Origin: Desmodus rotundus
Taxonomy: Eukaryota; Chordata; Mammalia; Chiroptera; Phyllostomidae
Direction: 5' to 3'
Assembly (NCBI RefSeq): GCF_022682495.2
Contig: NC_071394.1
Location: forward strand, 30,786,470-30,850,469
Length of the DNA stretch: 64,000 bases
Part shown: positions 46,236 through 56,051 of the stretch, piece after piece
Position numbering within the stretch: the first letter of the stretch is position 1
Layout of the letters: the number at the start of each line of letters is the position of its first letter
Position numbers and translations under genes: made by a program
The notes under the pieces: model-generated
What the model saw: only the letters and a program-made list of their open reading frames with translations
Told to the model about the DNA's origin: nothing
Databases searched by the model: none

Positions 46236-47390
46236 TACAGAGGTATATGTCAATTATACTGACATATACCACCTCGGATTTCATTTTTTCTAAGAAAAAT
46301 CAAATCATTAACTTAAGCCTGTTAAACAGGATGGCAACTATGCATTATTCCCCCTGGAACCATGTTGCAAGAGCAACTTCAATATCAAGTGGCTTATTCG
46401 TGTTTTCAGCTGAAGGACAACTCCAAGTACAATCACCCTATGAGGCAACTTGGGAAAAAAAGAAACTTTGAAAAATTGAGTGGGAATCATAAAATATGCC
46501 AGAATTCTAGTCGCTACAACAAAGCTGCAGGAAGAATAACCAGAGCAGCTCTACAGGTAAGGAGAGTTTTCCTTGCTGGGAATATTCAAGGTGGTCTGAT
46601 AGTAACATTAGTGGTGTGCAGGTAATGTTTCACAATCAGCTCTTAAAGGGGAAAAGGCCATATTTTGTAGCATTTGCAATTTTCCTGGTGTAAATACATC
46701 AGTGAAGGCTGATTTCAAGTTACCTAAGTACATCACTAAATAGGAAATTAAAAAGAGATTCACAATAGCAAGTCATTGTATAGTATTTCAGGTACAATAG
46801 ATGTAAATAACCTCAACAGCATAAATTACAGTAAATGCAGTGAAATAACTAGACCATGGTGATTTTGAGTATTATTTTTGGTTTTAGCCCAATTATAAGT
46901 TTATACAATTTAATTTTTAATAATGATTGCATCTAATAACTGGCGCCCAAAACTGGTGAAAATTTAAAGGTGGGCGCTAATGAGCAGGCACCCTTTGCTC
47001 AGCACACCACTGCAGGTTGCTCTTCTTGGACATTTATTTGAATGAAGCTACTAAATCATCTGGATCAAACTATCTCCGTTTTCCAAGGGTGCCAATCTCT
47101 TTACTACCCCCCTTTAGAAATACTCAAAGTCCAGTTTACACCGGGCATAGTATTTATAGGAATACCATTAAATGACAATACATTACATTTGTATCAAGCA
47201 TTACACTTTTCAAAGTCATCTTTTATGGTAGGGTGGGACAGCCTTACCTGGCATAATGAATTTATATCGGTAAGAGCATTTTAGTGCGTAATGGACGAAG
47301 AAAGAGTTCTGGGAGCTATTTGTCTAAGAACAGGATTGGGGAATGAAGCTGGGAGCAACGCGAGGAAGCCCAAGGCTGGTCAGCTGAGCG
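46236..47390. other. Intergenic stretch upstream of the tRNA gene, nothing recognised
   Basis: Chance frames up to 98 codons. No gene or clear repeat. Confidence 0.4.
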
Positions 47391-47444
47391 CGCGCAGCGC
47401 GGGGCATCGCGTTGCTCTGCAAACCACCCGGGGCTGCCTGGATG
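47391..47444 (+). promoter_or_regulatory. Second copy of the CFAP418 promoter core
   Basis: This CpG-rich block aligns with 48287-48341. The two share TCGCGTTGC, AAACCACCC, GCTGC and GGATG in the same order, with one 1-base gap and about 80 percent identity by eye. It sits inside a small CpG-rich patch (47365-47445) about 0.9 kb upstream. It may be a decayed duplicate or an alternative promoter. Confidence 0.5.
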
Positions 47445-47774
47445 CCAGGAGAGATTCCGGGTTCCCTCCAGGAAATGGCTCCAACACTCTGCAAGGTGGA
47501 CAGAGGGCTCTCCTCCCTCTCTGCTGTTTTCTGATTCTAACTTTATAGAGATTGACTAGAACTCAGTGTTTCTGATGGGGGAAAAAAGTTCGAAGGGGAT
47601 ATGCTCTAAGAGTTCTTCCAAAAAGCTAAAATTATTAGAGCTATAACATTCAAATATTCTCCTCCTATCTCACAGAACAGCTTTGCAATGTATTTCACCC
47701 AATCCCAATGTTACTGTAGCAGCCACTTGTGCACAGATTCCATATAGATTTCACTGCTGAAATTAACATCAACA

Positions 47775-47856
47775 GTAGTCGTGGCCGAGTGGTTAAGGCG
47801 ATGGACTAGAAATCCATTGGGGTCTCCCCGCGCAGGTTCGAATCCTGCCGACTACG
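47775..47856 (+). tRNA. tRNA-Ser(AGA)
   Basis: An 82-nt tRNA gene with acceptor arms GTAGTCG / CGACTAC and discriminator G at 47856. The anticodon stem is ATGGA/TCCAT (47801-47805 with 47813-47817) around the loop CTAGAAA, giving anticodon AGA at 47808-47810. A long variable arm (TGGGGTCTCCCCGCG) marks it as serine. The A box region (TGGCCGAGTGG) and B box (GGTTCGAATCC, 47835-47845) are intact. CCA is not encoded, as expected in a nuclear gene, and there is no intron. All stems pair, so it looks functional. From memory a tRNA-Ser(AGA) gene also sits just upstream of human CFAP418. It decodes UCU (and UCC/UCA through inosine at the first anticodon base). Confidence 0.97.
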
Positions 47857-47867
47857 GGAAGCCAACC

Positions 47868-47871
47868 TTTT
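47868..47871 (+). terminator. Pol III terminator of tRNA-Ser
   Basis: A TTTT run 12 bases after the mature 3' end, the standard RNA polymerase III stop signal. Confidence 0.85.
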
Positions 47872-48118
47872 GCTAATAACACTTGTTTTCCTTTTACAGC
47901 GTTCTCCACCACTATCCGCAGAAAATTTAAGGATTTCTTGAACAGCTGGAGTACTACACGGACCCCAATGGGCCCCGACAAGGAGAAAACAAAAGAGCTT
48001 GGGAGTCGTGACTGTAGTGACAACCTGGGCCCAGGAGGGGGAGATGGGACCGAAACGTGCCAGACAACGTGGAATGAGTCAAAGCAGAGCATCGCGAGGT
48101 CGCGCAGGAAGGAACAGC

Positions 48119-48138
48119 TCCGCCCGCCCGCCCACCCC
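48119..48138 (-). promoter_or_regulatory. GC boxes and minus-strand G-quadruplex candidate
   Basis: Tandem CCGCCC units form Sp1/KLF-type GC boxes. On the minus strand the same tract reads GGGGTGGGCGGGCGGG, a canonical quadruplex pattern with one-base loops. Confidence 0.6.
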
Positions 48139-48255
48139 ACGGGGTGCCCTGCGCCTCCGGACCTTGCGCCTGGCCACGCGGACCCACAGCTTACTTCTGC
48201 GCGAGGGTGTCAACTCCAAAGCCTCACAGACGCCCGGGCTACCTCGGGACGACGC

Positions 48256-48264
48256 GCGCATGCG
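48256..48264. promoter_or_regulatory. NRF1-like site
   Basis: GCGCATGCG within CGCGCGCATGCGT matches the NRF1 palindrome GCGCATGCGC except for its last base. Common in CpG-island promoters. Confidence 0.55.
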
Positions 48265-48306
48265 TAGGGGTGGGCGCGGCTGAGGGTGCGCGCCGCGGGT
48301 CCTCGC

Positions 48307-48321
48307 GTTGCCCCTGGAAAC
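48307..48321 (+). promoter_or_regulatory. RFX X-box motif
   Basis: GTTGCC, a 3-base spacer CCT, then GGAAAC. This fits the X-box pattern GTNRCC(N)RGNAAC bound by RFX factors. It lies about 50 bp upstream of the CFAP418 start codon. RFX motifs near the transcription start are a recognised mark of ciliary genes. Confidence 0.6.
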
Positions 48322-48338
48322 CACCCAGCGCTGCAGGG

Positions 48339-48344
48339 ATGTGA
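48339..48344 (+). promoter_or_regulatory. Minimal start-stop uORF
   Basis: ATG followed directly by TGA, 31 bases before the CFAP418 ATG. It would act only if transcription starts upstream of it. Confidence 0.4.
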
Positions 48345-48369
48345 GTGGGGAAAGACGTAGCCGCTCAAG

Positions 48370-48527
48370 ATGGCGAAGGACTTGGACAAACTCCTGGATG
48401 AGGTTGAATCCAAGTTTTGCAGACCAGAGCCACTGAGACTGGGCACGGCTGAGCGGCCCCAAGGCTGCGGCGGCGGCGGCGTTCTCAGCCACGATCAGAA
48501 CCGAGCCGAAGCGAAAGAGAATCTCAG
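48370..48527 (+). CDS. CFAP418: CFAP418 exon 1 (coding part)
   Basis: Encodes residues 1-52 and two bases of codon 53. The N-terminus [17 protein letters not shown] is diagnostic: human differs in this stretch mainly by Glu at positions 3 and 7 where Lys is seen here. A GCGGGG glycine-rich patch lies at residues 32-37 and an Ala/Glu/Lys-rich tail at 45-51. The ATG context is good (A at -3, G at +4). The donor is CAG|GTTAAA, with GT at 48528. The 5' UTR is not delimited. The acidic N-terminal segment is likely helical. Confidence 0.95.
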
Positions 48528-50454
48528 GTTAAAGAGCGGGAGGGATGGGCCCTTCTGGTAAAGCCAGCTCCAAGCCCTGAAGCCTCCCCTCCATCCCTTC
48601 TCCCTGTTGGGGCCCAAATTCTCAGTTCCCTAACCCTGGGGCCGTGCACACCCCAACCCCACCTCCTTGAGGACTCTGGCATCTGTTAATAAGGCCTGAC
48701 TCCGCCCCCTCTGCATGCCAAAGAGCTGGCCCCGCCTCTGAGGGCCCACGGCTTCACCCCGAGTTTAGGGAATCCTAATGGAGGTTTGGGGTGCTGCTTA
48801 GGTGCTCTCTCATGTGCTCCGATAGTGGTTCTCATCCCCCGGTGAGGTGTCCGCAATGAGGACCTCAGCCTATTGCTTTGGACCATTCCCCAAGGAGAGT
48901 AATCCTTGGACCAGTTGTTGGAAAAAGTCGTTCTATTTTGTTATTAGCTGATTTTTGTTTTAAGTTCGGAGAATTTGGGAAAATTTCTTAAGTCTTTTGG
49001 GGTTTGATCCGAAAAACTACCTTTCGAATTTGTCAGTCTTTTTTCTTCCGTGTGATCATAAAATAAGAGGACTTCCTTCTTTGTCTCATTTCCCCCCTCA
49101 ATCCCAAAAACAAAACTTTGCGTCAGAATGAAAATTGCCCTTCAAAGTGATGACTTGGGAGTCTCTGCAGTAACTGTTGCTAGAATCTATTGGAAACGCT
49201 TGTGGAATTACACAGGTTTGGAACAACCAAGAAAGGCAGTCTTGTTCATTTATGGCTCCATCTGTGGTTTGATTTTGGTGTACATGTGTGTGATTCTCCA
49301 GAAGTATTACTCAACTTTGTTGTTACCGAATTTACCAGACTTACCTCTAATGACATTTATTTATTTACAGAAATTCACCCTTGGAAGATAAATACATTGA
49401 AAAGGTTCTAAGCTTAAAAAACAAGTTTTAAAAATTAGTTGAATACTGGGCAGCATTATAAAAACATACATGTGGAGCCAACTAAAATGACTACTTTGAA
49501 TGGATTAACTAACACTCATTTGATTGAATGTTTATGCAAATATCACTCATTAATTTGTATATTATCATCTTGAAAGATGGACCTCTTTATGTGCCCATTC
49601 CCGGCCCATCTACTATCCCTATCTCACAATAATGTTTCCTTGCGATTTCTTTTATTCTTTTTATGTGTTACTTTAGGGAATGGAGGGAATTTATCAGAGA
49701 GCCTTCCAGAGCCTCCTGGTCTTAGAAGAACTACCATGCAGAGGGGTAGGATGTCATGCAGCAGGCTGCTTAAAATGGATAGGGATGCTAAGACTTACTC
49801 TCCAAACACAGGTCCTTGTGTGCTTCTCACTGCAGCCTGTTATTGTAGTACTAAAATCCATCCATAATGCTTCTAGCACCCCATCCCACCTTACTGCATC
49901 AGATTATTCGATAATAAACATTTATAAAAGCTGTAGCAAAACAATACTATTGTCATGTGTTAAAACTTTTCATGTGGCAATGGTTATGAAGGTAAATTAT
50001 GCAACAGTATCACAGGCCCTAAACCTAATACCAAATACAATCCCTACCTGGTATGTAATGTCAAACATTAAAAGTTTGTCCCGAGCCAAAATTGATTTTT
50101 GAAAGTTAGGAACCGAATTATGTTATGAATTTATTAACAGACTACCTGTTGACTCTATAGTGATGTAGCCTGTATCTTTTCCTTATAAGAGTTAAAATAC
50201 TGAAATTGTCTCCTAAGACGATAGCTCTGCAAATAATAGAATGAATGACCATGCTACCTCTGGATACCAGGAACAACTGCTAATAATGGAAGTGTTCTAG
50301 ACATATGCAATGTTTTGAAGTATTCAAAATGATAAAAGAAATGTGTGATTAGTTTTCAAGAGGCCGATGCAGGTTGAACTGCAATAGGAATAAAGTGGTT
50401 CAGGATAATATCACTGGGAATATTTACAGATAATATCATAACCTCCTATCAGGA

Positions 50455-50630
50455 GTATACAACCTTTTGGCATCTCTGGGCCACACTGGAAGAAGAGTTG
50501 TCTTGGGCCACACATTAAATACACAAACACTAACAAAACTGATAAGCAAGAAAAAAGGTTTTAAGTAAATTTACGATCTTGTGTTGGGCCACATTCCTAG
50601 CCATCTTGAGCCACAGGCAGCCGCTATTAT
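50455..50630 (+). repeat. Short DNA-transposon-like repeat
   Basis: CAACCTTTTGGCATCTCTGGGCC, TTGTCTTGGGCCACACATTAAAT and GTGTTGGGCCACATTCCTAGCC, read in parts, are phrases of an old mammalian repeat that I recognise but cannot name. It is probably hAT-derived. Confidence 0.5.
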
Positions 50631-50654
50631 TATATTTATTTTATTAAATAAAAC

Positions 50655-50870
50655 AGCTATAATAATAGCAAACATTTATTGAATTCTTTCTACATGCTGA
50701 GTGTCTTATATGTGTTATTTCATTTAACCTCTGCAACCTTACGAGGTGAATACCATCATCTCCATTTCATTGACCAAGCCAAGACTTAGGAAAAGAATTA
50801 CTTGCCCAAGACCATATTTGCAATTCTACCAGGACATTGTAGATCAAGATTTAAGCTTTTATATATGACT
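50655..50870 (-). repeat. MIR SINE fragment
   Basis: Reversed MIR: AACATTTATTGAATTCTTTC, CTGCAACCTTACGAGGTG, CCATTTCATTGACCAAGCC, ACTTGCCCAAGACCATATTTGC in order. Confidence 0.65.
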
Positions 50871-51565
50871 TTCACATTTCTGGTTTTCAAGTGTTTATAT
50901 TTTTTATTTAGAATATACCTTTTATTCTAAATCAAGATTAGACTAAGAAGCAACGTTAGGGAAAGAACCAATAAATGTTTATTAGCCTTCAATTAAGATT
51001 ATTGTAGCATCAAAACACCAAAAGATAAAAATATACTACCCTGTCCTTTAAAATGTGTATGAGTTCCCGGCGAGACAATGGCTTTTTTTTTCTTTTCTGT
51101 AGCAAAGCACAGCAAGTGTAGGCATCGTGATATTGTATGATCTAATTACAGACCAGAACCTTGTGTGAACCGTGTGGATCCCTAACAGCACTGACTAGTT
51201 TAGTAGAATGTGACTGCATCTGATTCTTGAAATTGTGAAATTGCACGAGAGAGCAGAACCCAGAGAGTGCATCATACAAACCAAAGGAGAGAATTTCAGG
51301 AGGACACCTTAGGAACCTGCTGTCATACAGTTAAAGAAACTGAAGGAATTGGTACCCAACAATGTCAGATACTTCTGAAAGATTAAAAAGGATTGAAACT
51401 GAGAAAGGCCATTGAATATAGTGATTTGGGCAGTAGTGACCAAATCATTGTTTCACTATAGTTGAGGAACATAGAGGCCAGAGATAGAATTTTCATACCT
51501 GAAAGAAGTTTTAAATAGTTAACTAGCCTTTGAGGGTCAGAGAGATTAAATAATTTAAGCTAGTG

Positions 51566-51796
51566 CAGTAATTTTCAACCAGTGATGACTTTACCACTCA
51601 TCAGGCATTTTGTAAGTCGTGACATTTTTGATTGTCCAAACTGGGGAAGGGCATGCTGTTGGCATCGAGGGGGTAGAAGTGAGGGACGCTGTAAAATATC
51701 GTACAATGCAGACAGCCCCCCTTTGCTTCCCTCAACATACACCCCAAAGAATTACCTGGCCCTAAATGTCAGCAGTTTCAAGGTTGAGAAACCCTC
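51566..51796 (+). repeat. MER5A (hAT-Charlie MITE)
   Basis: Close to full length: CAGTAATTTTCAACCAG at the left, GGCATTTTGTAAGTCGTGAC, GTCCAAACTGGGGAAGGG, CAGACAGCCCCCC, GAATTACCTGGCCCTAAATG, and the inverted end CAAGGTTGAGAAACCCTC at the right. Confidence 0.82.
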
Positions 51797-51892
51797 TTAC
51801 AGGTCACCGGCTGATGTTAAGTCCAATACACTTGTAAGGAAGTAGAAAAAATGGATGTAGACTGCTCTTCAATAGTGAGTAAGACAGGGTGG

Positions 51893-52084
51893 CACCCTAG
51901 CCGATGTGGCTCAGTTGGTTGGAGCATCATCCCCTAACGGAGAGTCTGCAGGTTCAATTCCTACTCAGGGCACATACCTACGTTGCAGGTTTGATCCCCA
52001 GTCCCCAGTGCAGTCTCTCTCTACAAGCAATGAAAAAAAATGTCCTTAGATGAGGATTAAAGAGAGAGAGAGGGAGAGAGAGCA
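51893..52084 (+). repeat. VES-type SINE with GA-rich tail
   Basis: CCCTAGCCGATGTGGCTCAG head, GCAGGTTCAATTCCTACTCAGG over the B box, CACATACCTACGTTGCAGG body. The tail ends in a GA microsatellite (about 52060-52082) instead of pure A. Confidence 0.82.
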
Positions 52085-52454
52085 AACAGCTTCAAGAGGG
52101 TGTTTTGGGCTCTTTGAAAAGCAAAGTCTTAAGCCTACTTACAAGTCAAGGGAAGAAGCCACTACAGAGTGGCAGAGTGAGGATAAGTTACACAGGAAAC
52201 AGCTGCAAAGGCAAAGCCTTAAAAACACATGGGATCAAGTGTTCACTATAGGCAGCAGACTCTGGATTTCCTTATATCAGATGAATTATCTTACTGCAGG
52301 CAATAACAAAGAGGGACTAGTCCTAATGTTAAAATTTTTTCAGAGTAAATACTTTTCTAAAATTGGGATTCAACCCAAAAGCCTGTCTTCTAAAATATTC
52401 TAACGGTCCAATGAAGAAACTGATGTACAGCATTCGTAACACATCAGCTCTCTA

Positions 52455-52600
52455 ATCTCGCTTAGTGTTAGGTGTACAGACTGCCCTAGATTCAATTCCA
52501 AGCCTCTCCACTATCTGTATGACCTTGAGTGAGTTTCTGAATCGCTCAGGCCCCATTTCTTCAATTATATAATAAGTATTCAGTAAATGTTAGCTGTTGA
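52455..52600 (+). repeat. MIR SINE fragment, sense
   Basis: ACTGCCCTAGATTCAATTCC, CTATCTGTATGACCTTGAGTG, TCAGGCCCCATTTCTTC and AGTATTCAGTAAATGTTAGC follow the MIR sense strand. Confidence 0.75.
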
Positions 52601-53154
52601 AGTTTCATGCAGTAACAGTTTGTATCAGTAATCCTGTGATGGCTTTACCTGCAGAGTTGAACGGTAGTTGAAATATTCTGCCAAACAAATACTGTTCTTT
52701 TTCTTTGGGAGGGTGGGGGGGAGGGTATTGCTCCTTTGAGTATATAACCTTTGACTCCTCTACTGAAAAGATTTCTTTGATTTACAATGAAACCCTTGGG
52801 GAAAAAAATAGACCAATCAAAATTATCTTTGTTTCTAATTCTCAGGTTCTACTTATAATTGTATATATTTTATATTCTTTAAATAAGTGATTGATGTTTA
52901 AAAAGTACATGCCTAGCTTTTTCTTGAATATAATGTATAGCCTTAAATGTCGCATATTAAGTATATAAATTTGTAACTGATAACCTACATTTTTGTCTCA
53001 ACAAACTGAAGCTATGTTCATAGCAGGAAAAAATTAATGCCACATTTATCCTTCTGTTATCAACTCTAATAATAGACTTTATTTAAATAAAACTCTTATG
53101 TTACTGGCTGACTTTATATGTTCTTAGCTTTAGCTGTTTTGTTTTCTTTTTTAG

Positions 53155-53242
53155 ATCAACAGAAACATTTAAAAAAGAAGATGATCTTGACAGTCTTATT
53201 AATGAAATATTTGAAGAGCCCAACTATGATATAAAATCCTTT
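53155..53242 (+). CDS. CFAP418: CFAP418 exon 2
   Basis: 88 bp completing codon 53 (Arg) and coding residues 54-82. The acceptor is TTTTTTAG|ATC and the donor TTT|GTAAGT. The conserved segment [18 protein letters not shown] is nearly identical to human from memory. The end (NYDIKSF) is more divergent. The segment is acidic and probably helical. Phase 2 in, phase 0 out. Confidence 0.95.
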
Positions 53243-53291
53243 GTAAGTCAAGTGTTACAAATACGCAGTATTTTATTAATATTTAAGGCAT

Positions 53292-53344
53292 GTTTAGAAC
53301 CGTTCTAAACTTTAGAACCGTTTAAACTTACGGTTAAACCGTAA
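53292..53344. repeat. Two perfect odd palindromes
   Basis: GTTTAGAAC-C-GTTCTAAAC (53292-53310) and TTACGGTT-A-AACCGTAA (53328-53344). TTTAGAACCGTT also occurs twice as a direct repeat (53293 and 53311). Confidence 0.9.
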
Positions 53345-53814
53345 ACTTATAGAATGCCCAAATATTTATAGTCCTTTGCGTTCTGGGAAATACTGTCATC
53401 TAAATAAATTATTCCACTTAGAGTTGTAGAAGGAATAAAATACTAGAAACTCTCAGCATGTGTTTTGCTATTCATCTCTCAGCAAGAATGTGAAATTAGT
53501 AAAGCTGTTAGGACAAAAGTCAACTCATAGTTGAAATCGGTTACCTGTATTTATTTGTAGACTCTGTGAAAACACTTTCCAGAAAGACCGAAAACAAACA
53601 GCTTTCATATAGGAATGTGCTTAGCATCTCGGACCCCAATGCCATTGCTGTTATCCTATGACCCATGAGTAAATTATTAATATACTAAATATTTAAATGC
53701 TATCTATCTATATCAACTTTATGAAAAGCTCATAAAATAACATAATAGCCACCTACATACCACTCATACTGAACATGTATTAATGTTTTACCATATTTGC
53801 TTCTCTGGACTCCT

Positions 53815-54205
53815 TTTTTTTAATTACATAGTTTAAGAACTCTCCAAAGCCAACTCTACTGCCGTCTTCCCAGAGGTGACCACTACCCTCTCTGTCCATA
53901 CTTTTATTACACGTGTATGTAACCATGAACAGTTTTCATTGAGGTATAATAGCTTATTATGTAATTCTACCACAATGTATTTATCCACTTCCCTAGTGAT
54001 GGACATTTAAATTATGTCCAGTTGTTGCTCCTACAGACAATGCCTCATCCGATATCTTTGCATTCTTTTTTTGACCATATACGGGAATTTCTAGGTTATC
54101 AAGTATGCTCATTTTCAGTTTTTGTACCCATTGCCAAAGTGTTTTCTAAAGTGCTGTATCATTTATACTCTTCTTACCAGCAGTGTATGAGAATTTATAT
54201 ACTGT
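53815..54205 (-). repeat. Old LINE-1 (L1M) 3' part, minus orientation
   Basis: GAGGTGACCACTACCCTCTC, CAATGTATTTATCCACTTCC, AGTGATGGACATTTAAATT and GTGTTTTCTAAAGTGCTG are reversed L1 3'-end phrases. Confidence 0.6.
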
Positions 54206-55986
54206 AGCTTTCAGAGACAAAATGAAAGTCCACAAAGACCACAAGGAAAAAAATCTGAGAAATAAATATAACACCAAAGAGGGTTTTGAAAAGGCAGCGA
54301 ACATGAAAACGAGGCAGCGCGCTGGGGATCCCTGGGCGGGGTGGTGGTAAGGATATACATGTGGGCCGCTTACATCTTTGTCAACCAGATGAAGAATAAA
54401 TTGACTACTACCAATCTTAAGGTCTTTACTTCTCTAAATTTAACATTTTCAGTTCGTCTGAGGTATTAATAAGCTTGTGGCCTGGTTGATTAATTTGTCA
54501 ACCCAGCAGCAATGGTGTTGGATACTCTGCAAACAAGAATGCATCATAACTGTCAAATAACAGTGCTATTTAATTCATAGTAGGAAGACACTACATGACG
54601 TTCTTGTGATCCATTCACCATCGGAGCTATTCATTATTTATTCAGCACTTACAGGGTGCTTATCTGTGTGAGGCACTGTTTCTTCGGGGCATTTCAGAAG
54701 CAGAGGGAAAGACTTCCCTGGCTTGGCTTTAAGATATACAAATTTGCAATAAAAGTAACTCTTACAATCATGAAGAAATAAACTTCTATGTGCGCCTTTT
54801 TTTAAGTTATTATATCCAATTTTCCAGCCTGCAAGGGAGAAAGCCACCCAAATAAACTTCTGAAGGAGAGCAGGTCTATGCAAAGAAAGCATTGACTGGA
54901 TGAGGAAAAGAGGTGTCTGGATAGCTGGCCCACGCCCACCTCGTCCTCAGAGGTCGATGGTGCTCCTGGGAGTACGGCTCCTTCCCCCACTGCTCCTGCC
55001 TTCTGCCCTGTTCCTGCACTGCTCTCAGAGCGGCAGGAAGAAGCAACAGCAAACATGACAGTATGCCAGCTTCGAGTCGTAAGCATGAGCCTGGACGGTA
55101 CATGAAACGTATTTCAAAAAACGGAAAGAGACTCATGCACATTATTATTTTTGAGACATGCTCCCAAATTTTTTCCAGTTCTGTTCAACATCAAATGAAA
55201 GAGTTAAGAGAAACAGTAAAATGAAATATTTTTGCCTCCATTAAATTTCCTCACCTACTAGGTAAAATGAAGGCATGTCTCTGCACAATTTAAATTGCCT
55301 TTTCTCCATCTCACTTCCTCTCCTTGGCGGTGGTCCTAGTATGTAGGTTGGTTTATGTTGTTTGGTCCCATATACCAGTTAACACTTAATAAATGCCTGC
55401 TAATGATGGCGATGTTATGTAACTGTATAGGAACTACTGTATGCTTGCGACTAGGTCGCTCTACATTTTTCTCGAATGCCTATTGGTTGATACCTTTCCA
55501 ATTGATCAAGATTAATATTCCTGAAGTTACCCAGGAGTTTGGTTAGTTTATTTTTAGCTCAGGTGAGTACCATTCACAGCCTTTAAAAATGAGTCTGAGG
55601 ACTTTTTCCTCCTCAATTGAATTTTTCCAGGGTGAGGTTTTAAGTAGAAGGTCCTTCGTATTAAATCATTGAACTCTAGTATTAATTGAAGAGTTATAAA
55701 GTGACTCTAAATCTTAGCATGCTAATAATGGCAATATATCAATTTCCTAGCCCAGAAGTTAGCAGAGTAATTTGCAAATTCCTCAGGGAGGTCTACTTCC
55801 TTTTTTGCCTTTAAAAATAAAAAAGGTTTTGATCATTGTTTTTATTTCAGGAACTTTAAAATGATGTAGATTTTTTATTTCAGTCATTTAAAAAATATTC
55901 TTGTTATAAAATAAAGAATATTAGTTTTCATGTTACAATTATCTAAGGTCACTCTTGGCCTTTTATTGTTTTGTTTTTTTTAACAG

Positions 55987-56051
55987 AAATTAAAATCTAA
56001 ATCTTCAGGTGACACATCTGTCAGAGCTTCCATTCAAGGCCTCGGTAAGAG
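55987..56051 (+). CDS. CFAP418: CFAP418 exon 3
   Basis: 65 bp coding residues 83-103 (KLKSKSSGDTSVRASIQGLGK) in two parts, plus two bases of codon 104. The acceptor is TTTAACAG|AAA and the donor AGAG|GTAAGT. A second GTAAGA lies 7 bases upstream (56045), so two donors compete in tandem. Only the downstream one keeps the frame into exon 4. This basic, Ser-rich linker joins the N-terminal helix to the C-terminal domain. Confidence 0.95.

Larger units (their letters stand above)
47990..48545. promoter_or_regulatory. CFAP418: CpG-island promoter of CFAP418
   Basis: CpG dinucleotides are dense from about 47990 through exon 1, in contrast with the CpG-poor surroundings. No TATA box is evident. The island contains GC boxes (48119-48138), an NRF1-like site (48256-48264) and an X-box (48307-48321). 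A TATA-less CpG-island promoter fits a broadly expressed ciliary gene. Divergent transcription to the left is possible but not shown. Confidence 0.75.
48528..53154 (+). other. CFAP418: CFAP418 intron 1
   Basis: Begins GTTAAA and ends TTTCTTTTTTAG. It holds a hAT-like element, a MIR, a MER5A, a VES SINE and a second MIR (listed separately). An 87-codon frame at 49128-49391 with a hydrophobic stretch shows no known family and is not called. Confidence 0.9.
53243..55986 (+). other. CFAP418: CFAP418 intron 2
   Basis: Starts GTAAGT and ends TTTTTTTAACAG. It contains a palindrome cluster (53292-53344) and an old L1 3' end (53815-54205). Opposing frames at 54638-55142 are regarded as chance. Confidence 0.9.

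Noticed and set aside
47881..47899. Strong splice-acceptor-like tract TTTTCCTTTTACAG after the tRNA
   Set aside because: No matching donor or open exon could be defined. It may serve a noncoding transcript, but nothing in the sequence proves it.
47793..48492. Several frames up to 137 codons on both strands
   Set aside because: They overlap the tRNA gene, the CpG island and CFAP418 exon 1. High GC removes stop codons, so these are shadows.
49128..49391. 87-codon frame with a hydrophobic stretch in CFAP418 intron 1
   Set aside because: Resembles a membrane segment, but a second frame overlaps it and no known family or exon border fits.
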